Shown: positions 26,982-36,223, counted from the stretch's first letter. The stretch: DNA of 48,025 bases from an uncultured Alistipes sp. (GCA_947623965.1 CANQIF010000015.1:1-48025); one strand, 5' to 3'. The notes: generated from the letters alone by a model not told the origin. A program made the numbers and translations.

Positions 26982-28115
26982 ATGGCAAAAATAGATATAA
27001 ACAAACAGCCGTTCCATGAGGCTACAATGCTGAAACTTGATATATTCCGTAGATGTTTTAGGGAATGGTTTCCTGTGTTTGTTCATCATCCAGGCGTAAA
27101 GCAAATCTTTATCTATGACATGTTTGCCGGTAGTGGAACTGATTCAGAAGGAAATCCCGGTTCCCCCATTATTCTTTTAGAAGAAGCCAGAGGGAATGAG
27201 CGTCAGCATTGTTTGGCTTTGACAAAAAATAATAAGTATGTGGCTTTCGGGTTTAATGAGAAAGAAACAGAAAAGAAAGAATTGCTTGATAAGGCAAAAG
27301 ATGAATTCCTTCTAAAATGCAAATCAAATTGTCCTCTTGGGAAATGTGTTTTTTCGAATGCAATTTTTTGCAGAGACTCTTCTTTTGAAGAGATTATGAG
27401 GAACGAGCAATTTGGTAGAATTCTTGCAAATAAGAGCTATGCGAAGTTCGTATTATTAGATCAATATGGCTTTTCACAGATTACTAAGACTGTGTTTTTA
27501 AAGTTGGTAACTTCGCCTTTGACGGATTTCATTTTCTTTATATCGTCCTCTTTCATTAAGCGATTCAGAGATGTGGAAGCCGTGAAAGCATATATTGACA
27601 CGAACAAACTTGACTTTGAAGAGACAAAGCCGAAGGAATGTCATCGAATCATTGCTGATTATTTCCGCGATCTAATTCCTGCGGATAAAGAATATTATAT
27701 CCATCACTTCACAATACAAAAAGGTACTAATTACTATGGGCTAATCTTCGGAACAAGTCATACTTTAGGTATGGAGAAGTTTGTTAAGGTATGTTGGTTG
27801 GAGGACGAAAATTCTGGTGAATCAAATTGTAACATTGACAATGATTTTGAGAAAGATTCTTTGTTTTATGACCCAATAAACACGACAAAGAAAATAAAGA
27901 TCAAGGAAGAATTGGAGCAGTTGATTCTGAACGGGAAGATAGAATCCAATGTAGAAGGTTTGAAATGGGCTTTGTCTCGTGGTGGTGAGCCGAAATTATT
28001 TGTCGAAGTTGTGAATTCTCTTATTGCACAAAAGAAAGCAGTAATTCAAGGCAAGTTCAATAAACAAAGTTCAAATATTCATAGAGTAGACGAATATAAA
28101 ATTGAAGTTTTATGA
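26982..28115 (+). CDS. tcmP: Three-Cys-motif partner protein TcmP
   Basis: 377 residues. The N-terminal DMFAGSG (46-52) resembles the SAM-binding motif of methyltransferases, after the family-typical KLDIFRRCFREWFPVF segment, and VLLDQYGFSQ (about 155) occupies the position of the catalytic motif. The family is defined by lying next to proteins with a CX6CX2C motif, exactly as here: its stop overlaps the start of the DUF5131 gene (ATGA). No biochemical role is established to my knowledge. It begins 19 bases after the type IIG gene, so all three are probably one operon. Confidence 0.87.
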   Translation: MAKIDINKQPFHEATMLKLDIFRRCFREWFPVFVHHPGVKQIFIYDMFAGSGTDSEGNPGSPIILLEEARGNERQHCLALTKNNKYVAFGFNEKETEKKELLDKAKDEFLLKCKSNCPLGKCVFSNAIFCRDSSFEEIMRNEQFGRILANKSYAKFVLLDQYGFSQITKTVFLKLVTSPLTDFIFFISSSFIKRFRDVEAVKAYIDTNKLDFEETKPKECHRIIADYFRDLIPADKEYYIHHFTIQKGTNYYGLIFGTSHTLGMEKFVKVCWLEDENSGESNCNIDNDFEKDSLFYDPINTTKKIKIKEELEQLILNGKIESNVEGLKWALSRGGEPKLFVEVVNSLIAQKKAVIQGKFNKQSSNIHRVDEYKIEVL

Positions 28116-28855
28116 AAACGACTAAGATAGAATGGACAGATAAAACGTGGAATCCGATAACCGGTTGTACAAAGTTCTCGGCAGGATGTGCGCATTGTTA
28201 CGCCGAGGTCATGTCGCGCAGATTGCACGCAATGGGTGTGAAAAAATATGCGAATGAGTTTAAGTTGACTTTGCATGAGGACTGTTTGGACGAACCGCTT
28301 GCATGGAAGAAGGCGCACAATATCTTTGTCTGTTCAATGAGTGATATTTTCCATGAAGATGTGCCGTTTGAATTTGTTGATAGGATAATGCAGACGATTC
28401 TACGGACTCCGCAGCATCGATATCAGATTTTGACAAAACGAGCTACGCGCATGGAAGAATATTTTTCAACGCGGCAAGTTCCTGCAAATGTTTGGATTGG
28501 AGTAACTGTTGAGGCAGAGAGTTCTAAATCCCGAATAGACAGATTGCGGAAAATTCCGGCAACAGTTCATTTCCTCTCTTGCGAGCCTTTATTGGAATCG
28601 CTCGGCAAACTGAATCTCGATGGCATTGAATGGGTGATAGTCGGAGGAGAAAGTGGCCCGAAAGCTCGTCCAATGCGGGAGGAATGGGTTTGGAATATAA
28701 AAACACAATGTGAAAACCAGAACTCAGCATTTTTCTTCAAACAGTGGGGAACATGGGGAGCCGATGGCATCAAGCGCAACAAGCATATAAACGGTAAACT
28801 CCTTAAAGGAGAAATAATACAAGAAATGCCACGCGATGAGAAAATAATTAAGTAA
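28112..28855 (+). CDS. DUF5131 / phage Gp37-Gp68 family protein (three-Cys motif)
   Basis: 247 residues. The family start KIEWTDKTWNPITGC leads to Cys19-x6-Cys26-x2-Cys29, a metal or radical-SAM-like cluster motif. NIFVCSMSDIFHEDVPFEFVDRIMQ, YQILTKRATRM, FLSCEPLL and GGESGPKARPM are conserved landmarks of this family, which is widespread in phages and mobile elements. The chemistry is unproven. Its coupling to tcmP by a 4-base overlap is the standard arrangement and suggests a joint product. Position behind a restriction enzyme points to phage-host conflict, but this is inference. Confidence 0.87.
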   Translation: MKTTKIEWTDKTWNPITGCTKFSAGCAHCYAEVMSRRLHAMGVKKYANEFKLTLHEDCLDEPLAWKKAHNIFVCSMSDIFHEDVPFEFVDRIMQTILRTPQHRYQILTKRATRMEEYFSTRQVPANVWIGVTVEAESSKSRIDRLRKIPATVHFLSCEPLLESLGKLNLDGIEWVIVGGESGPKARPMREEWVWNIKTQCENQNSAFFFKQWGTWGADGIKRNKHINGKLLKGEIIQEMPRDEKIIK

Positions 28856-28904
28856 AATCAAGTATTATGAATAACATAAAATCCTTAAAACTATCATCAA
28901 TATT

Positions 28905-29897
28905 ATGACAAGTCTTTGCAGAAAAATAAGCGTATACTTTGGTAGAATGGCAAGCATTCACGGGAAACTGTTTCTGTTTATCATATTAATTTTTACCACC
29001 GCATTTATTATATATCTCTTTTGCGCTAAAGCAACATTACGCGATTCGCAAAAAGATATAAAAGAATCCTATGCAGAACATATTCGTAAAGCTGATAGTT
29101 TATACATTGACTTGGCGAACTATAACAAAGCCATGACGGACAATATCTTAACATTAAATTCCGACTTGTTGGCAGATTCTTTGATAAAAAACACGTTAGC
29201 CGGGAATAGTAAACTCTCGCGAAAGCAATATAATGCGTTATTATCATTAATAATAGAGCATCGTACTGCGATTGAGCAGTGTCAAGAACAGTATGAGTCA
29301 AAAATTCAACGGGATTCTTTACGATTAGGTGTTGAAAGAGATTTGCTTAATGGTCAAACGAAAACGATGGTAGATCTTCATTTGAACAAGATAGAGCATG
29401 AGTATAACAATATCACTATGTGGGCCGCCATCTTGACAATACTTTTCCTTGTATTTAGTTTTTATTCTATATTCAAAATGGATGAACTTATTCAACAAGG
29501 GAATGAAGGTGTTAAGGATATTAGACATCTCAATAATATTGGTGAGCAAGAAGTTACTAAACTTAAGACCACAACGCAAGAATTAATAGATATTACAAAA
29601 AAAGAGATAGACTCACTCGTTCAAACTCAACAGCAACAAATGGTTGATATATTTGAGGCTATGCGCCAAAAGAAGGATGAAATGTTTAGTTTACATAATG
29701 ATGCTATACAGGATTTGCATAAGTCAAAAAATGCTTTTGATGGTGAAGTCGAAAAAATTGTATCTGATTACGAATCAAAATTGAAAGATTTATTGAATGA
29801 CAAAAGCTCTGCATTCAAATCTATCAACGAACTAATTAAGGATTCGGTTATTCGCTTCCTAAACGACTATGAGGCAAGTAATCCATCGAAAGAATGA
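28905..29897 (+). CDS. Two-TM coiled-coil membrane protein, unknown function
   Basis: 330 residues that I do not recognise as a named family. Membrane helices lie at about 21-40 and 171-190. Between them is a charged helical domain (about 45-168) placed outside the membrane; after the second helix a long coiled coil runs to the C-terminus (about 195-330, rich in Lys/Glu/Gln). The layout resembles methyl-accepting-like or ring-forming membrane proteins without a signalling tip. It is encoded after DUF5131 in the same direction with strongly AT-rich codon use, as in the rest of the cargo. A membrane-linked defence role is possible but not shown. Confidence 0.75.
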   Translation: MTSLCRKISVYFGRMASIHGKLFLFIILIFTTAFIIYLFCAKATLRDSQKDIKESYAEHIRKADSLYIDLANYNKAMTDNILTLNSDLLADSLIKNTLAGNSKLSRKQYNALLSLIIEHRTAIEQCQEQYESKIQRDSLRLGVERDLLNGQTKTMVDLHLNKIEHEYNNITMWAAILTILFLVFSFYSIFKMDELIQQGNEGVKDIRHLNNIGEQEVTKLKTTTQELIDITKKEIDSLVQTQQQQMVDIFEAMRQKKDEMFSLHNDAIQDLHKSKNAFDGEVEKIVSDYESKLKDLLNDKSSAFKSINELIKDSVIRFLNDYEASNPSKE

Positions 29898-29923
29898 CAT
29901 AACATACAATAAAAGAATGATTA

Positions 29924-30397
29924 ATGATGAATACGGATATATATTATAGAAACTCATCTAATGAGTTAATGCAAGCACGATCGATGCAATCTCAAATTTC
30001 TCAAAAAGAATTTGATTTGAGATTGATGGAGATAAACAGTCAATACTCCCCATATAATGCAAATAATCCGTATGTAAATATCATGCAAAAGCATAGTATT
30101 GAGAGTGAGATTGATCGCCTAAAAAATGAGAGGGACAACCATGTTTTTAGTGCAATTAATTATGCAATACAATTAGCTATTATTGAGTTGCAAAATAAGA
30201 ACGTGTTTTCTATGGCGTATTTGGCAATTAGCTCTATAAACTCGTTCCTTTCCTCTGAAACGATTACGTCCCTATCATTGCCTTTTACGTTGCAATCCCA
30301 AATATCCCAATTGTATTTCCAATTAGTAGGTTCCCATTTGAGTTCTCCTTTGTCGTTGGAAATACAACGCTTAAAAGAAAGATTTCATATCTACTAA
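29924..30397 (+). CDS. Hypothetical protein, 157 residues
   Basis: I do not recognise this protein. It is polar and Gln/Asn/Ser-rich at the start, with a helical segment (about 25-75: QKEFDLRLMEINSQ, HSIESEIDRLKNERDNHVFSA) and a more hydrophobic second half (YAIQLAIIELQNKNVFSMAYLAISSINSFL) that may be one or two amphipathic helices; no signal peptide. It starts 27 bases after the coiled-coil gene and shares its codon use, so the two may act together. Confidence 0.65.
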   Translation: MMNTDIYYRNSSNELMQARSMQSQISQKEFDLRLMEINSQYSPYNANNPYVNIMQKHSIESEIDRLKNERDNHVFSAINYAIQLAIIELQNKNVFSMAYLAISSINSFLSSETITSLSLPFTLQSQISQLYFQLVGSHLSSPLSLEIQRLKERFHIY

Positions 30398-30412
30398 AAA
30401 CTCTCAGAGGGC

Positions 30413-31901
30413 ATGACGATTGACGATATAAAGAAACTTGTAGCAGCGGACGAATCGCGGACTCTAGAACTGAAAAAGACTACCGGTGAGTTGAAAGACG
30501 GTATGCACTCGGCATGTGCGTTTCTCAACACAGAGGGCGGTTGGCTGATATTTGGAGTTGCGCCAAAATCTTTGAAAATTATCGGACAGGAAGTAACAGA
30601 CAAGACACAACAGGAGATAGCTCAGGCTTTGGCGGGATTGGAGCCGACTGTTGATGTCCATGTCGAGTATGTTGATGTGCCTGAATATCCTGGTAATAAG
30701 GCCATTGCAATGCACTTTGACGGTTGGGTGTGGGGCGAGCGTCCGCATACGTTTCATGGGTGTCCTTATTATAAAGTCGAGAGTACCACAAAGGTGATGC
30801 CACAGGATATGTATGATGAACGAATCCGTGCGCATCAGCCTCAGATTTATTCGTGGGAAAGTCAAACGGCAGAGATAGTATCTCTCTTGCGGATTTGAAC
30901 GAAAAACATATCCGAGGTTGCATACGTCTTGGTGTAGAGGGTGGACGTATTCCGGCAAGCGCCATGAGCACTCCAATTGAAGATACTTTAGCTAAATGGA
31001 AGCTTTTGAAGAACGGTGTGCCGACCAACGGTGCCGCGATGTTGTTTTCCGACAATATAGACGAGTTCCCTCAGTTCAGATTGAGAATGGCTCATTTTGT
31101 GGGAACTGACAAAATGAGTTTATTGACAATCAGCGTGTTGAAGGTGGTCTTTTCGACCTCCTCGATGCAGGCATGGCATTTTTCTTTAAACATCTTAATC
31201 TCAGCGGCAAGATAACAAATCATAGCTTGCAGCGAGAGGAACATCTTGAAGTGCCATACAAGGCTTTGAGGGAGGCTCTTATAAACTCGCTTTGCCACCG
31301 TCAATGGGAGAAATATAACCTGACTAACAGCATTGCAATCTACGATGACCGCATAGAAATTGCGAATTCGGGAATCTTCCCTCCACAGATTACACCCGAA
31401 TCCATCAAAGAGCCACATGAGTCATATCCATACAATCTTAAGATTGCCGAAGCTCTCTACAAATCCACCTATCTGGAAAGTTGGGGATCCGGAGCCAAGC
31501 GCATCATGGATGCCTGTCGTGAGTAAGGCGTGGAGGAACCCGTATGGCGATGGGACGGCGGCTTCGTAATAGTCACATTCAAACGCCCGTCTTATAGATT
31601 AGTAACTCATGAACAAAAGGCTGTAAAAGAAGACTTAGGGGGTGATGCCACCATAAGCACCCCTCAAGTACCCCATAAGCACCCCCTAAGTACACCTCAA
31701 GTAGAGTTGCTGATACATAAAATGAGCGATTCTTACATGACTATGAAAGAAATTGCTGAATTGTGTGGCATCAAAGATTTAAAATATTTTCGTGAAAGCT
31801 ACATTACCCCGGCATTGGAAATTGGAGTGATAGAACGGTTATACCCCAATCAGCCCAAGCATCCCAAACAGAAATACCGTCTGACCACAGCCGCAAAGTA
31901 G
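30413..31901 (+). pseudogene. Decayed AlbA_2 (schlafen-like) ATP-binding protein gene
   Basis: Three reading frames together spell one protein. The first (30413-30898) has the AlbA_2 domain: LVAADESRTLELKKTTGEL and CAFLNTEGGWLIFGV. The sense then moves frame near 30873-30880 (continuing as ISLADLNEKHIRGCIRLGVEGGRIP), and again at about 31117 where one base is missing after GACAAAATG (continuing as FIDNQRVEGGLFDLLDAGMAFFFKHL). The HATPase-like part follows (REALINSLCHRQW, WGSGAKRIMDACRE), then an in-frame TAA at 31524-31526 interrupts the transition to WRWDGGFVIVTF. The end (to 31901) keeps a winged-helix region (YMTMKEIAELCGI). Two frameshifts and one nonsense change make a full product impossible. 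Confidence 0.85.
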
Positions 31902-31956
31902 TGGAAAGCGACTAATAATGTACACTAATCAGGTAGAAAAGCCTTATTTGCGATGG

Positions 31957-32898
31957 TTACAATCTCATTCCCCGCTTGCGTTTCTTCTTTCGGCGAAGCA
32001 TTTCCGCCATCGTCTGATTGACTTCCGCATCAGCGGCATAGTATGACGAAGTGTTACCGTTCAGTAGCCCCAATGAACCGCTGAACAGTTCGCCTTTGGT
32101 TGTGTCTGACAGTGCGCTTTGCATATCTGCGCCATAGCCTTTTGGTATCAAGCCTATGTGTTCATCGTTCCTGTTGCGCTGCAAGGCAGCGTCAATTTTT
32201 GAATAGCTGAAACGCCTATCCACTTTGGAGCCGTTGAAATGGTAGCCGTTCTTGGTGAAAATGACGCCTTGCACCTCGTTGGTCTGCCCCTTATGCTTGA
32301 ATTTGACTTCCACTCCTTGCCGCTTCAGGTTGGCGACAAGCACGTTCCAGTTGCCGCATTTGCCGACTTCCGTTTTGAGGATGTCATACAGCTCATATTT
32401 CGTCTTGTCCGGCTCTTTCAGGCGATCACGCTTGACGTTCTCCTTGCCGTTTGACATATACAGACCATATTTCAAAGTAACTTCCTTGCATACACGGGTA
32501 CTGCGCAAACGTTCGTTCCGGTCTGAAATGGTATTGCCGTCATTGTCGATACGGTTATAGGCGATATGCACATGCGGATGCTCCTTGTCAAAGTGACGGG
32601 CAATGAGATACTGCGTGTTCCGGATGCCCATCCGCTCCATATATTCAAGTGCGATTCCTGCCATTGCACGATCTGTCAAGCGTGGTTCATCCTCTTTGGA
32701 GAAACTCAGGACGATGTGCCCGACAGGTTTTGCCACCTTGATGTTCATCTGTGACTGGACATTGAAACTCATGGCAATGGTGTCCTTGTTCTCCATGAAC
32801 AAGCCGTCGCACGCCACAGTCTTTGTTCCCTTGTTCTTGTCAAGGATGTAGTCCACCACGCCCTTGAAGTCGCTCCCCTTTACGATTTTCGCCATCAT
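31957..32898 (-). CDS. Relaxase / mobilization nuclease (MobA/VirD2-like, Bacteroides type)
   Basis: 313 residues. The N-terminal FKGVVDYILDK carries the likely nicking Tyr (about 16). The metal-binding triad region reads YLIARHFDKEHPHVHIAYNRID (His-x-His), typical of PF03432 relaxases. It would nick one strand at oriT and lead it into a recipient. The C-terminus is basic (RRKKKRKRGMRL). The start ATG at 32898 overlaps the MobC stop (ATGA), the standard mob operon order; the longer frame reads inside mobC. It is as short as other Bacteroides mobilizable-transposon relaxases. Confidence 0.9.
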   Translation of the reverse strand: MMAKIVKGSDFKGVVDYILDKNKGTKTVACDGLFMENKDTIAMSFNVQSQMNIKVAKPVGHIVLSFSKEDEPRLTDRAMAGIALEYMERMGIRNTQYLIARHFDKEHPHVHIAYNRIDNDGNTISDRNERLRSTRVCKEVTLKYGLYMSNGKENVKRDRLKEPDKTKYELYDILKTEVGKCGNWNVLVANLKRQGVEVKFKHKGQTNEVQGVIFTKNGYHFNGSKVDRRFSYSKIDAALQRNRNDEHIGLIPKGYGADMQSALSDTTKGELFSGSLGLLNGNTSSYYAADAEVNQTMAEMLRRKKKRKRGMRL

Positions 32899-33257
32899 AT
32901 CCCAATCTTGCTGATAAGTTCGTGAATCCTTGCCACAGCCATCTTGCAATCCCAATGAGTATCGTGAAACCCACCGGCGTTCGCCTTGCGTGCAAGCTGG
33001 TTGAGGTTGTTCGCCATGCCGCAGAGCTTGCGCACATGCTCGGAGTGTTCTTTCGACAACCGTTCTTTCACATGACCGTTTTGGAAACATTCCCTCATGT
33101 ATCCGCTCGGCGACACGCCTGCCTCATACGCCCGTGTCAGCAGACGGAAGTAGTCTGCCGCCGCCATCTTCACGGCGACACGGTATGTCATTTTATCGGT
33201 AGCCCCTTTCTTCGGGCGACCGCCCTTGTTACGCTTTTTATCTTCCTTATGTTCCAT
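32895..33257 (-). CDS. mobC: Mobilization protein MobC
   Basis: 120 residues from the chosen start. The basic N-terminus (MEHKEDKKRNKGGRPKKG) is followed by a ribbon-helix-helix-like region and the MobC signature AGVSPSGYMRECFQNGHV and MANNLNQLARKANAGGF. MobC binds oriT and helps the relaxase open DNA. The start at 33257 fits the family; the in-frame extension to 33413 would cross the oriT-like hairpin. Translation is coupled to the relaxase by overlap. Confidence 0.87.
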   Translation of the reverse strand: MEHKEDKKRNKGGRPKKGATDKMTYRVAVKMAAADYFRLLTRAYEAGVSPSGYMRECFQNGHVKERLSKEHSEHVRKLCGMANNLNQLARKANAGGFHDTHWDCKMAVARIHELISKIGI

Positions 33258-33312
33258 TTTAGTTAATGTATAGACCAACGGGATGCCGCTCCCTGCGATT
33301 CGGGGAGTGGGT

Positions 33313-33350
33313 GGCAAGTGGTTTCGGGTGTCCCGAAACACAAACTTGCT
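33313..33350. other. Putative origin of transfer (oriT) hairpin
   Basis: GTTTCGGG (33321-33328) pairs with CCCGAAAC (33332-33339) around a 3-base loop, nested in GGCAAGT / ACTTGCT (33313-33319, 33344-33350, one mismatch). It lies just upstream of mobC and the relaxase, where oriT usually is. The nick site cannot be located. Confidence 0.5.
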
Positions 33351-33409
33351 ACCCCACGATTCCCGGAGGATGAATTTCGAGCATCTCTCGTTTTTTCCCA
33401 TTCGTGATG

Positions 33410-34348
33410 TCATAATCCCAACCCTTTTTTCTTGGGTTTAACGATGGTTCGCGGCGGAGGATTGACGGCTAAATTCTGCCGCTTGCCGCACAGGTAATCG
33501 TTCTGGTCTTTATACCCATGATAGTTGTGGGAGAAGTCCCGGATGCGTCCGGCAAACTCGACTTCCAAATTATGATACGCTTTCCTTCCTGCCTCGTCAT
33601 TGTCGAGCAGGCAGTGGATGCGTTCATATCCGTGCAGCACGTCAATGGCTCTGGAAACATTGGCTACCGAATTGAGGATGACGTAATCCTGCCGGTCAAG
33701 GTTGGACATGGTCGGGCAATTCCTCATCCTCAACGTGAGGAAGGAAAGATAGTCCGTCATGCCCTCGAATACCAGACATTTTTCCCTCGGTTCTCCCGGC
33801 TGCCGGATGTAGCTGATGTCCTTCGGGGCTATGCAGCCTTTGAAAAACTCGTTGCGCACCTCGTAGCCTCCTGCCACATTTGGAAAGCCGATGGCGAAAT
33901 AGGGTTTGCCGTTATGGATGAAGTGCAGTTCCTTGCACTCCGGTTTTGCCAATGCGGTGTTTATGCCACGTTCCTGCAAGTAGCGCAGCAATGCCGGATG
34001 CGCGAGTTCCCTGACCTCTAAATGCTGGAAGCATGGTTCGGATGCCTGTTGGCGAAAAGAGAAAGATACCGGGCGAATGTGCGGTGTCTGTTCCACAATC
34101 TTACGGAGCAGATAGGGTACATGGTCGGAGGAATAAAGCTCCTGCGCCAAAGCGATGATGTTGCCGCCCGTGCCGATACCGAAGTCGTACCACCTGTTGA
34201 GTTCGGTGTTTACCTTGAACGAGGCTTCGGCTTCCTCTCTCAGCGGTGATTTGTACCATAGGCTGTTGCCATGTTGCTTTACGGGTGTGTAACCCAGACT
34301 TTGCAGATAGTCTGCAATCTTGATTTGTTTTGCTTCTTGGATGTTCAT
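33410..34348 (-). CDS. Toprim-domain DNA primase of the mobile element
   Basis: 312 residues. The N-terminal part (1-75) is CHC2-like in layout (SLWYKSPLREEAEASFKVNTELNRWYDFGIGTGGNIIALA) but the zinc-binding Cys/His residues are missing, as in other element-borne relatives. The Toprim domain (about 185-285) has LVFEGMTDYLSFL with the catalytic Glu and CLLDNDEAGRKA with the Asp-x-Asp. It should make primers for replication of the element after transfer or excision. It follows the helicase gene on the same strand, separated by an iteron-like repeat region. Confidence 0.87.
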   Translation of the reverse strand: MNIQEAKQIKIADYLQSLGYTPVKQHGNSLWYKSPLREEAEASFKVNTELNRWYDFGIGTGGNIIALAQELYSSDHVPYLLRKIVEQTPHIRPVSFSFRQQASEPCFQHLEVRELAHPALLRYLQERGINTALAKPECKELHFIHNGKPYFAIGFPNVAGGYEVRNEFFKGCIAPKDISYIRQPGEPREKCLVFEGMTDYLSFLTLRMRNCPTMSNLDRQDYVILNSVANVSRAIDVLHGYERIHCLLDNDEAGRKAYHNLEVEFAGRIRDFSHNYHGYKDQNDYLCGKRQNLAVNPPPRTIVKPKKKGLGL

Positions 34349-34624
34349 GATATGATGTTTCTATGGATTTGATGATGAATGAAAAAACGATGATTTGATG
34401 AATGGATAGCATAACACATTGATTTGTAACCCATATATTATCTCATCAATTATTCATCAGACTACTCACGAAAAGAGAAATTCATCATTTGCGGTGTCTG
34501 GCATAATCTGTCCGCCTTGTTTTCTCTTTTCATCAGTGAGATACTTCTGATGAATGTTTGATGAGAAGGTAAACTTCTATATCTCAGTATATTTATATCC
34601 TTATTCATCATTTCATCAAAATAA
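34349..34624. repeat. Iteron-like cluster of TGATGAA/TTCATCA motifs
   Basis: The AT-rich 276-base gap between primase and helicase holds about ten copies of TGATGA(A/G) or its complement, in both orientations (for example 34370-34379, 34396-34403, 34443-34448, 34453-34459, 34481-34487, 34529-34535, 34548-34554, 34558-34564, 34602-34620). The position between two replication genes suggests an origin of replication. Confidence 0.5.
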
Positions 34625-35872
34625 TTAGAGTGTTTCCAAAAATCCCCTTGTCACGGTATAAAACCGTCCTGTTTTCCGTATGGGCGAATAGTGGCATTCC
34701 CGTGTGAAGTCCACCTGATAGGTGGTGTAGGTAAGCGTATTGGGTGCAGGAGCAAGTTTCCAGCACTCTTTCAATACCTTACGGACTTGGTATCTCTCTG
34801 CTTTTACCTGTGAATGTTGCAGCAAAAGGAGAATGTCATTACAGTCGAAAGAGAGAGCGTCCGTGCTGACACTCTCCATGATGTCAAGGATAAGCTCGTG
34901 CATCTCTATCTCCAGCCGGTTACGGTTGCTGCGGATTATCTTCTGCAAGGCTTCAGTATGCAGCAGCGAGGGTGCAAACCACATACGGCTCTCCTTTTCG
35001 GTGGAGAGGCTTCTATGTTGCAGATGATGGAGAAAAGCAGGTATCTCCGCTTTCAGCTTTTGCAGGAAGTCGGTATCATCGGACTGCAAGCGGTCTATTC
35101 TGCGCACCCAATAGCGTGTTTCCCCTGCGTCGATGATGACGGGCAGATACTCGTTATTGGAGCACAACACGAATTTGGCGAAGAAAGCTATTTCGTCACG
35201 GTCTTTGCCTTTGGCTTCCACCTTGTAGGGGAGTGTGGTGCTTAGGTTCTTCAATCTTTCGCTGTCTTCCCTGCGGTTGAGTAGCACCTCGTCCACAAGG
35301 ATAAGCAGCTTGCCTGTCCAGTCTGAATTGAACTGGCTGCGGAAATCCTCGTTGGTGTTAAACGTCACATTGTTCTGGAACAGGGCTTTCAGAAAGTTCA
35401 GGAACGTGCTTTTGCCCGTGTTTCGTTCCTCCGACACCAGCAGGAGGATAGGCAGTTTCTGTACGGGTTGCAGGTAGAGCAACTGCAAGTAATCCATCCC
35501 CAACTCGTATTGCTCACCGAAGATATGCCGCACCAGAGATTGGACGTGTGGGAAATCGCCCTCTTTGGGTTGGTGGTCTATCGGCTCGTAGAGGTTAAGG
35601 AACTTGCCGATTACAGGCTGATAGTTGACGTGTTCGGGTACGGTGCAGAAACCGTCATACTTGGGGACACTGCCGATGTAGTCCTTGCCGTAGTCTTGGC
35701 GCAGGGGCTCGTTGTTCCATGCGATGCGTTTCCTTACATACCCTCCGTTCAATCTCGGCTGCTCCACAATCTTGTAGAGGGTTGTACCCACACGGATAAA
35801 CTCCTCCTTTGCCATACCGCTGTCCGATGGTGGTCGGTGGCTGTCTTTTGTTTCTTTGGCTGTCATTTTCAT
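34625..35872 (-). CDS. SF3-type primase-helicase / VirE-like ATPase (DUF5906)
   Basis: 415 residues. Walker A is present as LLVSEERNTGKSTFLNFL (about 140-157), Walker B as KLLILVDEVLLNRRED, and a sensor-like FVLCSNNEYLPVII follows, as in the PF19263 primase-helicases. A winged-helix-like end (about 330-415) would contact DNA. It probably unwinds the element's DNA for the primase. A promoter box lies at 35902-35909. Earlier start at 35872 gives an extra 19 polar residues before MAKEEFIRVG, so the exact start is uncertain. Confidence 0.83.
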   Translation of the reverse strand: MKMTAKETKDSHRPPSDSGMAKEEFIRVGTTLYKIVEQPRLNGGYVRKRIAWNNEPLRQDYGKDYIGSVPKYDGFCTVPEHVNYQPVIGKFLNLYEPIDHQPKEGDFPHVQSLVRHIFGEQYELGMDYLQLLYLQPVQKLPILLLVSEERNTGKSTFLNFLKALFQNNVTFNTNEDFRSQFNSDWTGKLLILVDEVLLNRREDSERLKNLSTTLPYKVEAKGKDRDEIAFFAKFVLCSNNEYLPVIIDAGETRYWVRRIDRLQSDDTDFLQKLKAEIPAFLHHLQHRSLSTEKESRMWFAPSLLHTEALQKIIRSNRNRLEIEMHELILDIMESVSTDALSFDCNDILLLLQHSQVKAERYQVRKVLKECWKLAPAPNTLTYTTYQVDFTRECHYSPIRKTGRFYTVTRGFLETL

Positions 35873-35901
35873 TCGATTTTAGTTTGGTAAAATGTCAGCC
35901 A

Positions 35902-35909
35902 CAAAAGTA
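35902..35909 (-). promoter_or_regulatory. TAnnTTTG promoter box for the helicase gene
   Basis: TACTTTTG on the minus strand, 30 bases before the start at 35872. A perfect 12-bp palindrome ATAATCGATTAT (35909-35920) directly precedes it and could be an operator. Confidence 0.5.
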
Positions 35910-36022
35910 TAATCGATTATCGGATAGGTTGATACGCAAAACGCAGAAGAATGGGGAATAAAATGCTTTGGAACAAAAAATTCAATGCTTCGGGTCGCTA
36001 AAGCGGATGTGAGAATAAAAAC

Positions 36023-36065
36023 AAACCCGAAGAAGCACCACTCTAATGGTTGTTTCTTCGGGTTT
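36023..36065 (-). terminator. Terminator of the integrase operon
   Basis: AAACCCGAAGAA (36023-36034) pairs perfectly with TTCTTCGGGTTT (36054-36065). On the minus strand a T-rich tract follows the hairpin. It lies downstream of the integrase and the 130-residue gene. Confidence 0.8.
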
Positions 36066-36119
36066 CGGTGTCAGTATGTATTAGTGGCAATACAGTATGG
36101 CGTTTGTTCAACTGACCAC

Positions 36120-36167
36120 CAATACGTTTTATCAACAATACGCCTTAACAGCAATACGTTTTATCGG
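36120..36167. repeat. Three tandem 16-bp repeats (CAATACG...)
   Basis: CAATACGTTTTATCAA, CAATACGCCTTAACAG and CAATACGTTTTATCGG follow each other without gap; another CAATAC lies at about 36087. They could be protein-binding iterons for replication or excision. Confidence 0.7.
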
Positions 36168-36223
36168 CAACAGGTTGGCGTATAAAGATTTGACTGTTTT
36201 ACGAATGCAACCGTCGAATATAT

